Assembly (NCBI GenBank): GCA_030611625.1
Contig: JAUWPK010000043.1
Location: 1-13,281, forward strand
From: Promethearchaeum sp.
Lineage (GTDB): Archaea; Asgardarchaeota; Lokiarchaeia; Sigyniarchaeales; Promethearchaeaceae
Direction of reading: 5' to 3'
Length of the DNA stretch: 13,281 nucleotides
A program made the position numbers and the translations under genes. The notes beneath the pieces were generated by a model. The model was not told the DNA's origin. It did not search any database and saw only the letters and a program-made list of their open reading frames with translations. Below are positions 1 through 7,751 of this stretch, in pieces (positions within the stretch are counted from its first letter, which is position 1; each line of letters starts with the position of its first letter).

Positions 1-1
1 A

Positions 2-1549
2 TTTAAAGAAGTCACCAATAAAATCAATCGGATGGTTCAGGTTTGTAATATTTCAATGCCCATTTTAGATGAAAAGAATAAGCTTTGGTCTCAATATCCC
101 GATCAAAACCAAATAATACCCGCCCTTGATGGATTACAAACTCTTGTTAATGATATTGACAAAGGAATGCAAAGTGATCTAATATTACCTTCAATTGTAA
201 GCGATCTCCGAGAAAAACTAGAATTCCTTAAAAATAAGTTAGATGAGAATAGAAAGGAAATCGAAGATAAATTAAAACAGATTTCACAAAAAATTGATCC
301 CGAACATCTCTCAGAAGTAATTGAAGTGATGAAATCACAGCGTCAAATTGCCCAGAAATTACGATTTGATGATATTGATAAAAAGATCTCTGATAACTTA
401 ATCGACTTTGAGGATGTTAGTAAAATTTACGAACTATTTAAACGGGCTAAAAGATTGGCAATCACTGATATTTCAAGAAAATCTGGAATTTCCAGGGAAA
501 AATTAATCGATATGATGTTGGATCCAGAAAAAGGTTTGGAAATGCTGGAAATTGATGGCGATTTTATAACAGTAAAGCAGATACCTAAAAAAGGAATAGC
601 TGCTGTTCCGACAACAGAAATAAAGGGGACTCCATATAAAGCTGAATCCGAGGAAATTTCACAAAATCAAGAGCTTCAGATTCTTCGTGAATTTGAATAT
701 ATTTCAGGACAAGTTAGATTTAAAGTTGGTGTATTAAACCAGTCTCCGGGAGTGTTAACCAATATCAAAATTGATTTTACTATTCCCGATGCCTTAAAAT
801 GGATCACATATGAGCCAATTAGCTATAAACGAAAGGGAGATTCAGTGATTATTCCTAAATTGAGTTTAAATGAAAAGAAATCCATTAATCTTTATTTGGA
901 ACCGATCAGTTGTATGAGTGGACCAATTAATGCAATTGTTTCCTATTTTAATGCATTGGATGAACCAAGAGCAATTACAATGAGACCAAAGGTGATTGGA
1001 ATAACATGTCCAATTTTCTTTACCGAGGAAGAAGCAAATCTCGCACGTGTAGAAAGTCTCTATAGGCAGTTAACCCACAAGGATAAAAAAATATTACCTA
1101 TCCATAAAGGCCAAGATTACCAGAAAATCTTCAACCTTCTCTTAAAAGTAGGGGGCAGTCATCAAATTAAATTGGTTTCTAAAGAGTTCTCTGCTGAAAA
1201 CAAATATGGAAAAATTTTGTACTATGGTCTCACTAAGGTTAAGAAGCAAAAAATGGTGATAGTTTTCCTGCTTCGCGGTGGAGAACAAACTATTGAAGTT
1301 GAAATTGCTGGTGATAATGAGGAAACAATTACAGCACTTCTTGCAGAGATTGAAAACCAGCTACGAGTAATTTTCACAAAAGAGAAAGTAATAAAATCCG
1401 GTGATAAATTCCACGAGATGAAAACATCAGTTATTTTGGGCTATTGTCAATTCTGTGGAGCAAATTTTGATAGTGCTCAGCAAGAGGAGTTCATAAAGGG
1501 GAATAGTATTACTTGTGAATATTGTGATAAAGTGATAAATTTTAACTAA
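2..1549 (+). CDS. Multidomain protein with coiled coil, winged-helix-like segment, beta-sandwich/alpha-beta module and C-terminal zinc ribbon (5' partial)
   Basis: The frame is open from base 2. The first Met is at 32, but no ribosome site precedes it and the upstream codons look like continuing helix, so the N-terminus probably lies outside the window. Numbering from that Met: residues about 55-120 are charged heptad-like helices (coiled coil). Residues 130-182 read as a winged helix (DISRKSGISREKLIDMM, then a hydrophobic strand pair), similar in pattern to PCI-type winged helices. Residues 220-325 are alternating strands with a CPIFF motif, suggesting an Ig-like beta-sandwich. Residues 330-447 are mixed helix and strand with an FLLRGGEQ strand. 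Residues 472-498 are a zinc ribbon (C472-x2-C475 and C495-x2-C498). A beta-sandwich followed by a small alpha/beta platform is the order seen in adaptin and gamma-COP appendage domains. That comparison is by eye only. There is no signal peptide or TM segment, so it is probably cytosolic. Function unknown. Confidence 0.72.
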   Translation, partial: FKEVTNKINRMVQVCNISMPILDEKNKLWSQYPDQNQIIPALDGLQTLVNDIDKGMQSDLILPSIVSDLREKLEFLKNKLDENRKEIEDKLKQISQKIDPEHLSEVIEVMKSQRQIAQKLRFDDIDKKISDNLIDFEDVSKIYELFKRAKRLAITDISRKSGISREKLIDMMLDPEKGLEMLEIDGDFITVKQIPKKGIAAVPTTEIKGTPYKAESEEISQNQELQILREFEYISGQVRFKVGVLNQSPGVLTNIKIDFTIPDALKWITYEPISYKRKGDSVIIPKLSLNEKKSINLYLEPISCMSGPINAIVSYFNALDEPRAITMRPKVIGITCPIFFTEEEANLARVESLYRQLTHKDKKILPIHKGQDYQKIFNLLLKVGGSHQIKLVSKEFSAENKYGKILYYGLTKVKKQKMVIVFLLRGGEQTIEVEIAGDNEETITALLAEIENQLRVIFTKEKVIKSGDKFHEMKTSVILGYCQFCGANFDSAQQEEFIKGNSITCEYCDKVINFN

Positions 1550-1567
1550 TTTTTTCCCCCTTTTTTT
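1550..1567 (+). terminator. T-rich terminator after the zinc-ribbon protein gene
   Basis: Immediately after the TAA stop come T6, C5 and T7 tracts. Archaeal RNA polymerase terminates at T-rich tracts in the non-template strand without needing a hairpin, so this is a likely terminator. No stem is visible here. Confidence 0.5.
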
Positions 1568-1646
1568 CCTATAAATTGCACAGATCTCTTGTTAATTTCA
1601 AAATTTTTACCAAAATTGAACATTTTTCCAAAACTTGATAAAATAC

Positions 1647-1674
1647 AAAAGAAGTATGTTTTCCATCTTCTTTT
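1647..1674. repeat. Inverted repeat in the intergenic region upstream of the membrane kinase
   Basis: AAAAGAAG (1647-1654) pairs with CTTCTTTT (1667-1674), and inside it ATG (1656-1658) pairs with CAT (1664-1666) around a 5-base loop, with one unpaired T. This gives about 11 bp of stem with a single bulge. It lies about 100 bases after one gene and 120 bases before the next, and more Ts follow it. It could be a second terminator or a protein-binding site. The rest of 1550-1795 shows only the T tracts and a TATA element. Confidence 0.35.
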
Positions 1675-1750
1675 TCCAGAAGGTTGTCTTTGGAAATTAG
1701 ATATTACATTCCGAAATAATACATTATTATATGTTGATTCACATTAATCC

Positions 1751-1767
1751 AATATAAATATATTTAA
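1751..1767 (+). promoter_or_regulatory. TATA-like promoter element of the membrane hybrid kinase
   Basis: An AT-only run reading AATATAAATATATTTAA lies about 30-45 bases upstream of the ATG at 1796. Archaeal transcription usually starts about 25 bases after the TATA centre, which would be close to 1785-1790. The transcript would then have almost no leader, consistent with the lack of a Shine-Dalgarno sequence. Confidence 0.45.
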
Positions 1768-1795
1768 GGTTAAAAATGTAAAAATTAAGATATAA

Positions 1796-3763
1796 ATGGA
1801 TTTATTATTCATATTACATGTAATTTTATTTGGTTTTTTTCCAATTTTATTAGGATATTTTAGGGGAGATATTAGATTACATTTACTTTATACATATTTT
1901 GGAGTTATTTTACTAATTTCAAATTTTTTGGCTGATATTTACTCTTTACAAATCTCCTCTACAATTTCTGTTAGAGTTGGTACAATTCCTTTTGCTGCTC
2001 TATTTATGACAGCTATCATGATGTTTATTTTAAAAAGGGATATAAAAGTAATTCGAAATTTAATTGTTTTAATTATATTAGCTGATTTCTTAATTTTCAG
2101 TCAATTTACTCTTTCAAAATGGGCATTAACAGATCCAAATATTATAAATAATGGAAAAGTTTCTTTTGAATTGTTTAATCTTGGAATTTTTTTAATTATT
2201 GGCGGAGTGGTGTTAGATATTCTAGATTTATTAATTATTTTAGCAGCATTAGAAAGAATGCGAGAAATCATAAAAAATAAATTCCTCATCTTCATAGTGT
2301 ATTCTTTCATATATCTAATAGTATTATGTTTTGATGGAATATTTTTCAATCTATTAATGAATCTTATATATCCTTCAATAAATTTGGATATTTTAGATGG
2401 ACTTGTTGCTAAAATCATTTTGGGTGCTCTATTCTGTATTCCCCTTTCAATTTTCTTTTTTACTCATCCTCAGGAAATTAATAAATATTTACAAGCCAAA
2501 GCAAGTTTAACTGAATTAAGAAAAACCTCAAAAAAGAAATTAATTAATGAAATTGAAAGGCAACGTCAAAATATTCAAGAAATCGAAATACGTTCTCAAA
2601 AATTACAATCAATAGGTGTTTTAGCTGGAGGAATAGCACATGATTTCAATAATTTTTTAGCAATCATTTCAGGAAATATCTCATTACTGCAAGATAATCT
2701 CGAAGATATGAAAGATTTTCAAAAAATGTCCAATGCAGAAATTCTAAATGAGTGTCAACAAATTATGCAAAATCTTCAAGATACTGTTATCAAAGGAAAA
2801 AATTTAAGCGATCAGCTTCTTATGTTTGCAAAATTAAGAAAACCTAATAGAATTTCTTTAGATGTTATTTCGCTTATGGAAAAAGCTGCTTCTCTTGCAT
2901 TAAGTGGAAAAAATGTTTCCTTTGAAATTCAAACACCATTAAAAGAATGTATATGGAGTCTAGATGAACAACAAATTTACCAAGTTCTAATCAATATCAT
3001 TTTAAATGCTGCTCAATCAATGCTTACTGGTGGTTTAATTGAAATTTATATTGATACAGGAGAAATTGAAGAGATTTTAAAAGAAAATTTTAAGATTCCA
3101 CCTGAAATTTCAAATAAAACTTATTTAGCTATAATTGTGAAGGATAAAGGAATGGGTATACCGAAAAAAAACTTATCTCAAATATTTGATCCTTTTTTTA
3201 CAACAAAATCCAATGGAAAAGGTTTGGGTTTAACTGTTTGTCATTCAATCATAAAAAATCATAATGGTTTCATGCATATTGAATCGGATGTTGGAAAGGG
3301 AACAAAAATTGGAATGTTTTTACCAAAGAAAAAAGGAGCAAAAAGTAAAAAACTAGAAGATAATAAGTTCTTAGAGAAAATTAAAGGATTGAATATTCTA
3401 ATTATGGATGATAATCAAGATCTCCTTTATACTCTTCAATTAATGCTAGAAAAAATGGAACATGTAGTTACCTCAACAAAGAATGGTGGAGAATGTATTA
3501 AAACCTATGAACAATCTTTGAAAAATAATCAACCATTTGATTTGATTTTGATGGATTTAATCATTAAAGAAGGAATGGGAGGTGAAGAAGCAATTTCACA
3601 TCTAAAACAAATAAATAAGAATGTTGTAGTAGTTGTGATTAGTGGATATCATAAATCCGACATAATTACAAATCCAAAAAAATATGGATTTCATTCATCA
3701 ATTGAAAAACCATTTACAAAAGAAAAATTAGAAAAAAAAATATCCGAAATCTTTTCAAAATGA
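1796..3763 (+). CDS. Membrane-anchored hybrid histidine kinase (7TM-HisKA-HATPase-REC)
   Basis: A two-component sensor kinase of 655 residues. About seven hydrophobic segments fill residues 1-225, with no extracytoplasmic sensor domain large enough to recognise, so sensing is probably within the membrane. A coiled linker (230-270) leads to the HisKA dimerisation domain with phospho-acceptor H282 in GGIAHDFNN. The ATPase domain has the N box around N404, a G1 box DKGMG (450-454), an F box DPFFTTK (465-471) and a G2 box GKGLGL (474-479). A C-terminal receiver (532-655) has acidic D538/D539, phospho-acceptor D587, S616 and K638, so it should accept phosphate. No output domain or HPt follows, so the phosphate must pass to another protein. 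The gene is extremely AT-rich even for this window: three 60-base rows counted by hand (starting 1801, 2041, 3301) hold 9, 10 and 15 G+C. The start is the ATG behind the TATA element. Ligand unknown. Confidence 0.92.
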   Translation: MDLLFILHVILFGFFPILLGYFRGDIRLHLLYTYFGVILLISNFLADIYSLQISSTISVRVGTIPFAALFMTAIMMFILKRDIKVIRNLIVLIILADFLIFSQFTLSKWALTDPNIINNGKVSFELFNLGIFLIIGGVVLDILDLLIILAALERMREIIKNKFLIFIVYSFIYLIVLCFDGIFFNLLMNLIYPSINLDILDGLVAKIILGALFCIPLSIFFFTHPQEINKYLQAKASLTELRKTSKKKLINEIERQRQNIQEIEIRSQKLQSIGVLAGGIAHDFNNFLAIISGNISLLQDNLEDMKDFQKMSNAEILNECQQIMQNLQDTVIKGKNLSDQLLMFAKLRKPNRISLDVISLMEKAASLALSGKNVSFEIQTPLKECIWSLDEQQIYQVLINIILNAAQSMLTGGLIEIYIDTGEIEEILKENFKIPPEISNKTYLAIIVKDKGMGIPKKNLSQIFDPFFTTKSNGKGLGLTVCHSIIKNHNGFMHIESDVGKGTKIGMFLPKKKGAKSKKLEDNKFLEKIKGLNILIMDDNQDLLYTLQLMLEKMEHVVTSTKNGGECIKTYEQSLKNNQPFDLILMDLIIKEGMGGEEAISHLKQINKNVVVVVISGYHKSDIITNPKKYGFHSSIEKPFTKEKLEKKISEIFSK

Positions 3764-3784
3764 AATAATCCTTCATGATTCCAT

Positions 3785-3833
3785 TTATCTTTCCAGATAA
3801 TCCCCGTTTATTGCGATAGGGGTTGAATTTTTT
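3785..3833. terminator. Bidirectional terminator region between convergent genes
   Basis: The 44 bases between the convergent stop codons at 3763 and 3808 contain a perfect 6-bp stem (TTATCT, 3785-3790; AGATAA, 3795-3800) with a TTCC loop. A second weak CCCC/GGGG stem (3802-3805 and 3819-3822) overlaps the minus-strand stop. A T6 tract at 3828-3833 would terminate plus-strand transcripts inside the 3' end of the opposing gene. The stems are short, so confidence is modest. Confidence 0.35.
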
Positions 3834-4500
3834 GTTGAATATATTGTTCCAAATTTTTGGAATTCTTTTTATTTATTTGTTCATAAATCCATAATCCAAG
3901 AGTATATAATCCACTCAATAACATAATACTATCCTCATAAACTCCAAATTGTGGAATTTGAATTAAGATTGGGAAAGGAATTGCCCAAATAAGGAGTAAT
4001 ATAAAGATTTTCCAATCGATTTTTCTAATATTTCCAGAGATCAATACTAAGGCTAAAGCCGCTGTTGGGCATGGATAAGATCCAAGAATAATTATTTTTG
4101 GATAAGTATGACTTCCTATTAGATATCCTATTAATGGATATGCAAAAACTAATATTAAGAACGTAGAGTATAATATTCTTCTGCCCTTTTCTTGAGGCAC
4201 TTCAAATTGAATTTTATTATACTTTAAATCTAACGCAAATAATATCCCCAATGAAGAAAAGAGTGTCATTTGCATTATATATGCAGGCAAATCTTTTCCT
4301 AATAGAAAGAAAAAGATTACACCTATCCAAAGAAATGTATAAACAAAATACACTTTCAATATTCGGCTGGCAAGTTCATTTCTTTTGACTAAAAAGAATA
4401 TTACTACCACAAATCCCAATGCTAAATTTATAAATTGCATAGGGAAAATCGATAATCCATAATTACCGATAATATTCCACCATTCAGTTGCAGGAATCAT
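3808..4500 (-). CDS. Seven-TM membrane protein, DUF6064-like
   Basis: A 230-residue polytopic membrane protein. Hydrophobic segments lie near residues 20-38, 48-68, 72-92, 108-128, 138-156, 163-182 and 188-206, followed by a polar, Lys/Gln-rich cytoplasmic-looking tail. The N-terminal YGLSIFPMQF segment, the YPLIGYLIG-SHTYP segment (121-134) and the PCPT motif (143-146) match my recollection of the DUF6064 family (N-terminal YN..WP.Q, then a GH.YP segment and PCPT). This is recalled, not searched. The biochemical role of that family is not known to me. The gene is divergent from an HxlR-like regulator only 64 bp away, which suggests that regulator controls it. It converges with the membrane kinase. 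The start is the ATG whose upstream TATA-like element sits 25-38 bases away. Confidence 0.75.
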   Translation of the reverse strand: MIPATEWWNIIGNYGLSIFPMQFINLALGFVVVIFFLVKRNELASRILKVYFVYTFLWIGVIFFFLLGKDLPAYIMQMTLFSSLGILFALDLKYNKIQFEVPQEKGRRILYSTFLILVFAYPLIGYLIGSHTYPKIIILGSYPCPTAALALVLISGNIRKIDWKIFILLLIWAIPFPILIQIPQFGVYEDSIMLLSGLYTLGLWIYEQINKKNSKNLEQYIQQKIQPLSQ

Positions 4501-4524
4501 AATTAACTAAAATTGTGTAAATTA

Positions 4525-4538
4525 ATAAATATAAAAGA
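4525..4538. promoter_or_regulatory. Central AT element possibly serving both divergent promoters
   Basis: The run ATAAATATAAAAG and its reverse complement CTTTTATATTTAT both resemble archaeal TATA boxes. It lies about 25-38 bases from the minus-strand ATG (4500) and about 27-40 bases from the plus-strand TTG (4565). One or two overlapping TATA boxes could therefore drive both genes with near-leaderless transcripts. A regulator bound here could repress both. Confidence 0.4.
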
Positions 4539-4564
4539 TTCATCAATGTAAGTAGATATCTGCG

Positions 4565-5074
4565 TTGAAACTTACTAAGGAGGAAATTAAAATCGTATCA
4601 TCCAATTCTGAAATCAATCAAGAACGTTTTCAAACTATATGGAAGGATGTAATTCAATTATATCCACAACTTCAAAAAGCTATAATCAGAGGGTTACAAG
4701 AGCATGGTTCTGAACCGAAATCGCATGAAATTATGGATATAGAAAATATGGTAATGCATGAGATTTTTCAATTAGTTCAAAAGAAATGGGTGATACAAAT
4801 CGTTAATGCTATTGTTGTATTAAAAAATCCATATTTTAATGATTTAAAGAATTATATTGAAAAAATCTCTTCAAAAACCCTTTCAATTCGTTTGAAAGAA
4901 CTTGAAAAATTACATATTATATCTCGCCATGTTGTCGATACACAACCTATTAGGGTATTATATACTATCACTGAATTTGGAGTGGGATTGTTTACAACTC
5001 TAATGCCGTTTATTTTATTCTTCATAAATCCAAAGCCGTTTATGGAACAGAATAAGATAAATGAAAATCAGTAA
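4565..5074 (+). CDS. HxlR-like winged-helix transcriptional regulator
   Basis: A 169-residue protein. Residues about 66-150 follow the HxlR (DUF24) pattern: VQKKWVIQIVNAI (the KW..I/L helix), FNDLKNYIEKISSKTLSIRLKELEK (recognition helix and its lead-in), then a wing ending in YTITEFG, equivalent to the usual Y.LT..G. The family binds DNA as dimers, usually near its own gene. Here about 65 extra N-terminal residues precede the domain, and the N-terminal redox cysteine of classical HxlR sensors is absent, so the signal is probably different. The C-terminus (about 140-155) is hydrophobic. The start is a TTG: an in-frame stop lies at 4553-4555 and no ATG fits before the domain. It is divergent from the DUF6064-like gene and may regulate that gene and itself. 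Confidence 0.78.
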   Translation: MKLTKEEIKIVSSNSEINQERFQTIWKDVIQLYPQLQKAIIRGLQEHGSEPKSHEIMDIENMVMHEIFQLVQKKWVIQIVNAIVVLKNPYFNDLKNYIEKISSKTLSIRLKELEKLHIISRHVVDTQPIRVLYTITEFGVGLFTTLMPFILFFINPKPFMEQNKINENQ

Positions 5075-5145
5075 AATGAAATTCAATTTATAAACACTGG
5101 TATTTCTTTATGTTATGTTACTGATCTTCCGTTGTAGATCTCCAA

Positions 5146-5310
5146 TTGTCCAAATATTCAGATTTATTAATAGGTAGAAAAACCCATAAGATTATTGAAG
5201 AATTAAAGAATGCTGGTGAAGAAATCATCATCAAAAATTCAAACAAGTTAATTTTTAGAATGAATGAAATTATAGAAAAACATTCCAAGTTGAATATAAT
5301 TGAAGGATGA
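5146..5310 (+). CDS. Candidate small ORF overlapping the next kinase (uncertain)
   Basis: An open frame runs from a stop at 5122-5124 to a TGA at 5308-5310. From TTG 5146 it encodes 54 residues (start SKYSDLLIGRKTHKIIEEL), helical and Lys/Glu/Ile-rich, with a run EEIIIK. Its last 11 bases overlap the TTG start of the kinase at 5300, which would allow translational coupling. A TATA-like ATTTATAAA lies at 5086-5094. I recognise no domain. It may be a small protein, the remnant of a longer gene, or chance in AT-rich DNA. A short inverted repeat (GATCT 5123-5127, AGATC 5136-5140) sits just before it. Otherwise 5075-5299 holds nothing I can identify. Confidence 0.22.
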   Translation: MSKYSDLLIGRKTHKIIEELKNAGEEIIIKNSNKLIFRMNEIIEKHSKLNIIEG

Positions 5311-7735
5311 ATCAGAACAAATATATAAAATATTATTTGAAGGTGCTGCGGAGGGAATTTTGGTTGCAGATGTTAATTCAAAAAAATTCATATTTGCAAA
5401 TCCGTCTATGTGTAATTTATTGAAATATACTGAAGAAGAATTAAAACAATTAACTGTTATGGATATTCACCCAAATAAAGATTTAGATCATGTACTTTCT
5501 GAATTCAAAGCACAAGCTCAGGGTGAGAAAATTTTAGCAGCTAATATACCATGTTTAAAAAAAGATGGAGAAATTATATTTGTTGATATTAAAACTACCA
5601 AAGTATTGATTAATGAAAGGGAATATAATATTGGTTTTTTTTCCGATGTTACCGAACGTCTAAACGCTGAAAAGCATTTTCACACTTACATTCATTTTTT
5701 AGAAAGTTTGGATAGAATTGAAGGAGCAATTAAATCATCAATCAATATTGAACAAATGTTAAAAGATGTTTTACTTGAAGTATTTGCCATTTTCAAATGT
5801 GACAGGGCTTGGCTTCTCTATCCATGCGATCCTGATGCGCCTACATACCGTGTTCCATTTGAAGTAAGTCGTCCTGGATATCCGGGAGCTTTTATTCAAG
5901 ATCTTGATGTTCCTATGAAGCCTGGAGCTGATGAGGTATCTAGAATAATACTTGCTACAGAAAATCCTGTAGCATTTGGACCTAATGGCGATTCTCCACT
6001 TTATAAGGAGGTTACAGAACAATTCGGTGTATTATCACAATTGGTTATTGCAATTCATCCGAAATTGGATAAACCATGGATGCTTGGGATGCATCAATGT
6101 TCTTTTATGCGACATTGGACGGAAGATGAATATGCTCTTCTAAAGGAGATTGGTCGTCGAATTGCCGATGGCTTAAATAGTCTGTTTATTCTTCAACAAT
6201 TACAAAAAAGTGAAGAAAAATATCGCCAATTAGTAGAAAATACAAATGACGTCATTTTTATCTTGGATGTCAATGGTATACTCATACATATAACCAATAA
6301 TGTTTCCAAATATGGATTTCTTCCTCATGATTTAATTTCCCATAGTATTTCAGAGATTCTTTTTAAGAAAGATTTATCACATGTTTTTGAGGATTTTAAA
6401 AATTTAATTTTAACAAAAAAACCATCACAATCATCATTTCGGATACAAGGTTCTTCTGGTAATAATATATGGGTTGAAGCAAATAGCACGGTGATTTTGG
6501 ATTCTTCGGGAGAAATTACTGGAGTAACTGGTGTATGCCGTGATATTACTAAACGCAAACAAATGGAGATAGAATATGAAAAATTACAATTACAACATAT
6601 TCAATCTCAAAAATTGGAATCTCTAGGTCGACTTGCGGGAGGTATAGCTCATGATTTCAATAATATATTGGCTGTGATCCTTGGTAATACAGAGTTAATT
6701 ATGAGTGAGATTGATTCGACACACGTCTTCTACTCAGAAATCCTTGAAATTAGAAAAGCGGCCCAACGTTCTACAAATTTGACTAAACAACTTCTTTCTT
6801 TTGCGCGAAAACAAACCATTTCACCAAAAATCATTAATTTAAACAATATAATTTCATACATGATCAAGTTGCTTAGAAGACTTATCGGTGAGGCTATAAA
6901 ATTACTTTGGAAACCAGGTACTCATCTTTGGCCAATCAAGATGGATCCAAGCCAAGTAGATCAAATTTTGGTGAACCTAACAATCAATGCTCGTGATGCT
7001 ATAGATGGGGTTGGGACCTTAATAGTAGAAACTAAAAACGTTGTAATAGATGAAACTTATAGTGTTACCCATTCTGATATTATTCCTGGTGATTATGTCT
7101 TATTAATGGTGAATGATGATGGTTGTGGTATGGAAAAAGAAGTTTTAAACAATCTTTTCGAACCGTTTTTCACCACAAAAGAATTAGGAAAGGGGACTGG
7201 TTTGGGATTGGCTACAATTTATGGTAATGTAAAGCAAAACAACGGTTTTATTGATGTTAACAGCGAACCTAATCAAGGATCAAGCTTCAAGATCTATTTG
7301 CCCCGTTCAACAATATCTGAAGAAGAGCCGGAACAGGTGAGTATTCAAGCAAAGCCATACCGCGGAACTGAAACAGTGCTTTTAGTAGAAGATGAAAAAG
7401 CAATATTAAAACTTGTGAAAAAAACTCTTGAAGATTATGGATATACTGTTCTTTCTACAATATCACCAAATACCGCATTGAATTTGGCAAATAAATATGA
7501 AAAACCTATTGATTTGTTGATTTCTGACGTTGTTATGCCTGGTATGAATGGTCTTAAACTCGCAAAACAAATCTCTTTAATATATCCCAATATTAAACAC
7601 CTTTTTATGTCTGGATATTCGGATAATATTATTACACATAAAGGTATTCTTAGTGAAGGAGTGTACTTTATCCAAAAACCATTCTCCATGACGCTTTTGA
7701 TTTATAAAGTGCAAGAAATACTAAACCAGAAATAA
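5300..7735 (+). CDS. Soluble hybrid histidine kinase (PAS-GAF-PAS-HisKA-HATPase-REC)
   Basis: An 811-residue cytosolic sensor kinase without TM segments. Domains: PAS 1 (about 5-122), GAF (about 125-298, with a GMHQCSFMRHWTEDE segment), PAS 2 (303-420, ending in VCRDITKRK), HisKA with phospho-acceptor H451 (GGIAHDFNN), ATPase with N563, a G1 box DDGCG (606-610), an F box EPFFTTK (621-627) and a G2 box GKGTGLGL (630-637), then a receiver (692-811) with E697/D698, phospho-acceptor D743, S771 and K793. The GAF wording and whole domain order resemble bacterial multi-sensor kinases, for instance from Deltaproteobacteria, so acquisition from bacteria is plausible (inference). The TTG start is forced: a stop (5297-5299) precedes it directly, and the next Met is inside PAS 1. 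A TATA-like AAATTATAG at 5267-5275 would give a leaderless transcript. The receiver has no output domain. Confidence 0.92.
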   Translation: MKDESEQIYKILFEGAAEGILVADVNSKKFIFANPSMCNLLKYTEEELKQLTVMDIHPNKDLDHVLSEFKAQAQGEKILAANIPCLKKDGEIIFVDIKTTKVLINEREYNIGFFSDVTERLNAEKHFHTYIHFLESLDRIEGAIKSSINIEQMLKDVLLEVFAIFKCDRAWLLYPCDPDAPTYRVPFEVSRPGYPGAFIQDLDVPMKPGADEVSRIILATENPVAFGPNGDSPLYKEVTEQFGVLSQLVIAIHPKLDKPWMLGMHQCSFMRHWTEDEYALLKEIGRRIADGLNSLFILQQLQKSEEKYRQLVENTNDVIFILDVNGILIHITNNVSKYGFLPHDLISHSISEILFKKDLSHVFEDFKNLILTKKPSQSSFRIQGSSGNNIWVEANSTVILDSSGEITGVTGVCRDITKRKQMEIEYEKLQLQHIQSQKLESLGRLAGGIAHDFNNILAVILGNTELIMSEIDSTHVFYSEILEIRKAAQRSTNLTKQLLSFARKQTISPKIINLNNIISYMIKLLRRLIGEAIKLLWKPGTHLWPIKMDPSQVDQILVNLTINARDAIDGVGTLIVETKNVVIDETYSVTHSDIIPGDYVLLMVNDDGCGMEKEVLNNLFEPFFTTKELGKGTGLGLATIYGNVKQNNGFIDVNSEPNQGSSFKIYLPRSTISEEEPEQVSIQAKPYRGTETVLLVEDEKAILKLVKKTLEDYGYTVLSTISPNTALNLANKYEKPIDLLISDVVMPGMNGLKLAKQISLIYPNIKHLFMSGYSDNIITHKGILSEGVYFIQKPFSMTLLIYKVQEILNQK

Positions 7736-7738
7736 CTA

Positions 7739-7747
7739 TTTTTTTTT
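7739..7747 (+). terminator. T9 tract after the soluble kinase
   Basis: Nine consecutive Ts begin three bases after the kinase stop codon and end four bases before the next ATG. This is long enough for archaeal termination, but the next gene follows so closely that read-through or partial termination is equally possible. Confidence 0.35.
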
Positions 7748-7751
7748 CACA

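Noticed and set aside
2101..2418. Minus-strand open frame of 105 codons
   Set aside because: Lies wholly inside the membrane kinase, has no recognisable domain and no promoter; an antisense shadow.
4501..4564. Search for an RNA gene or riboswitch in the divergent spacer
   Set aside because: Only 64 bases, nearly all A/T, with no stem-loop structure; promoter function explains it.
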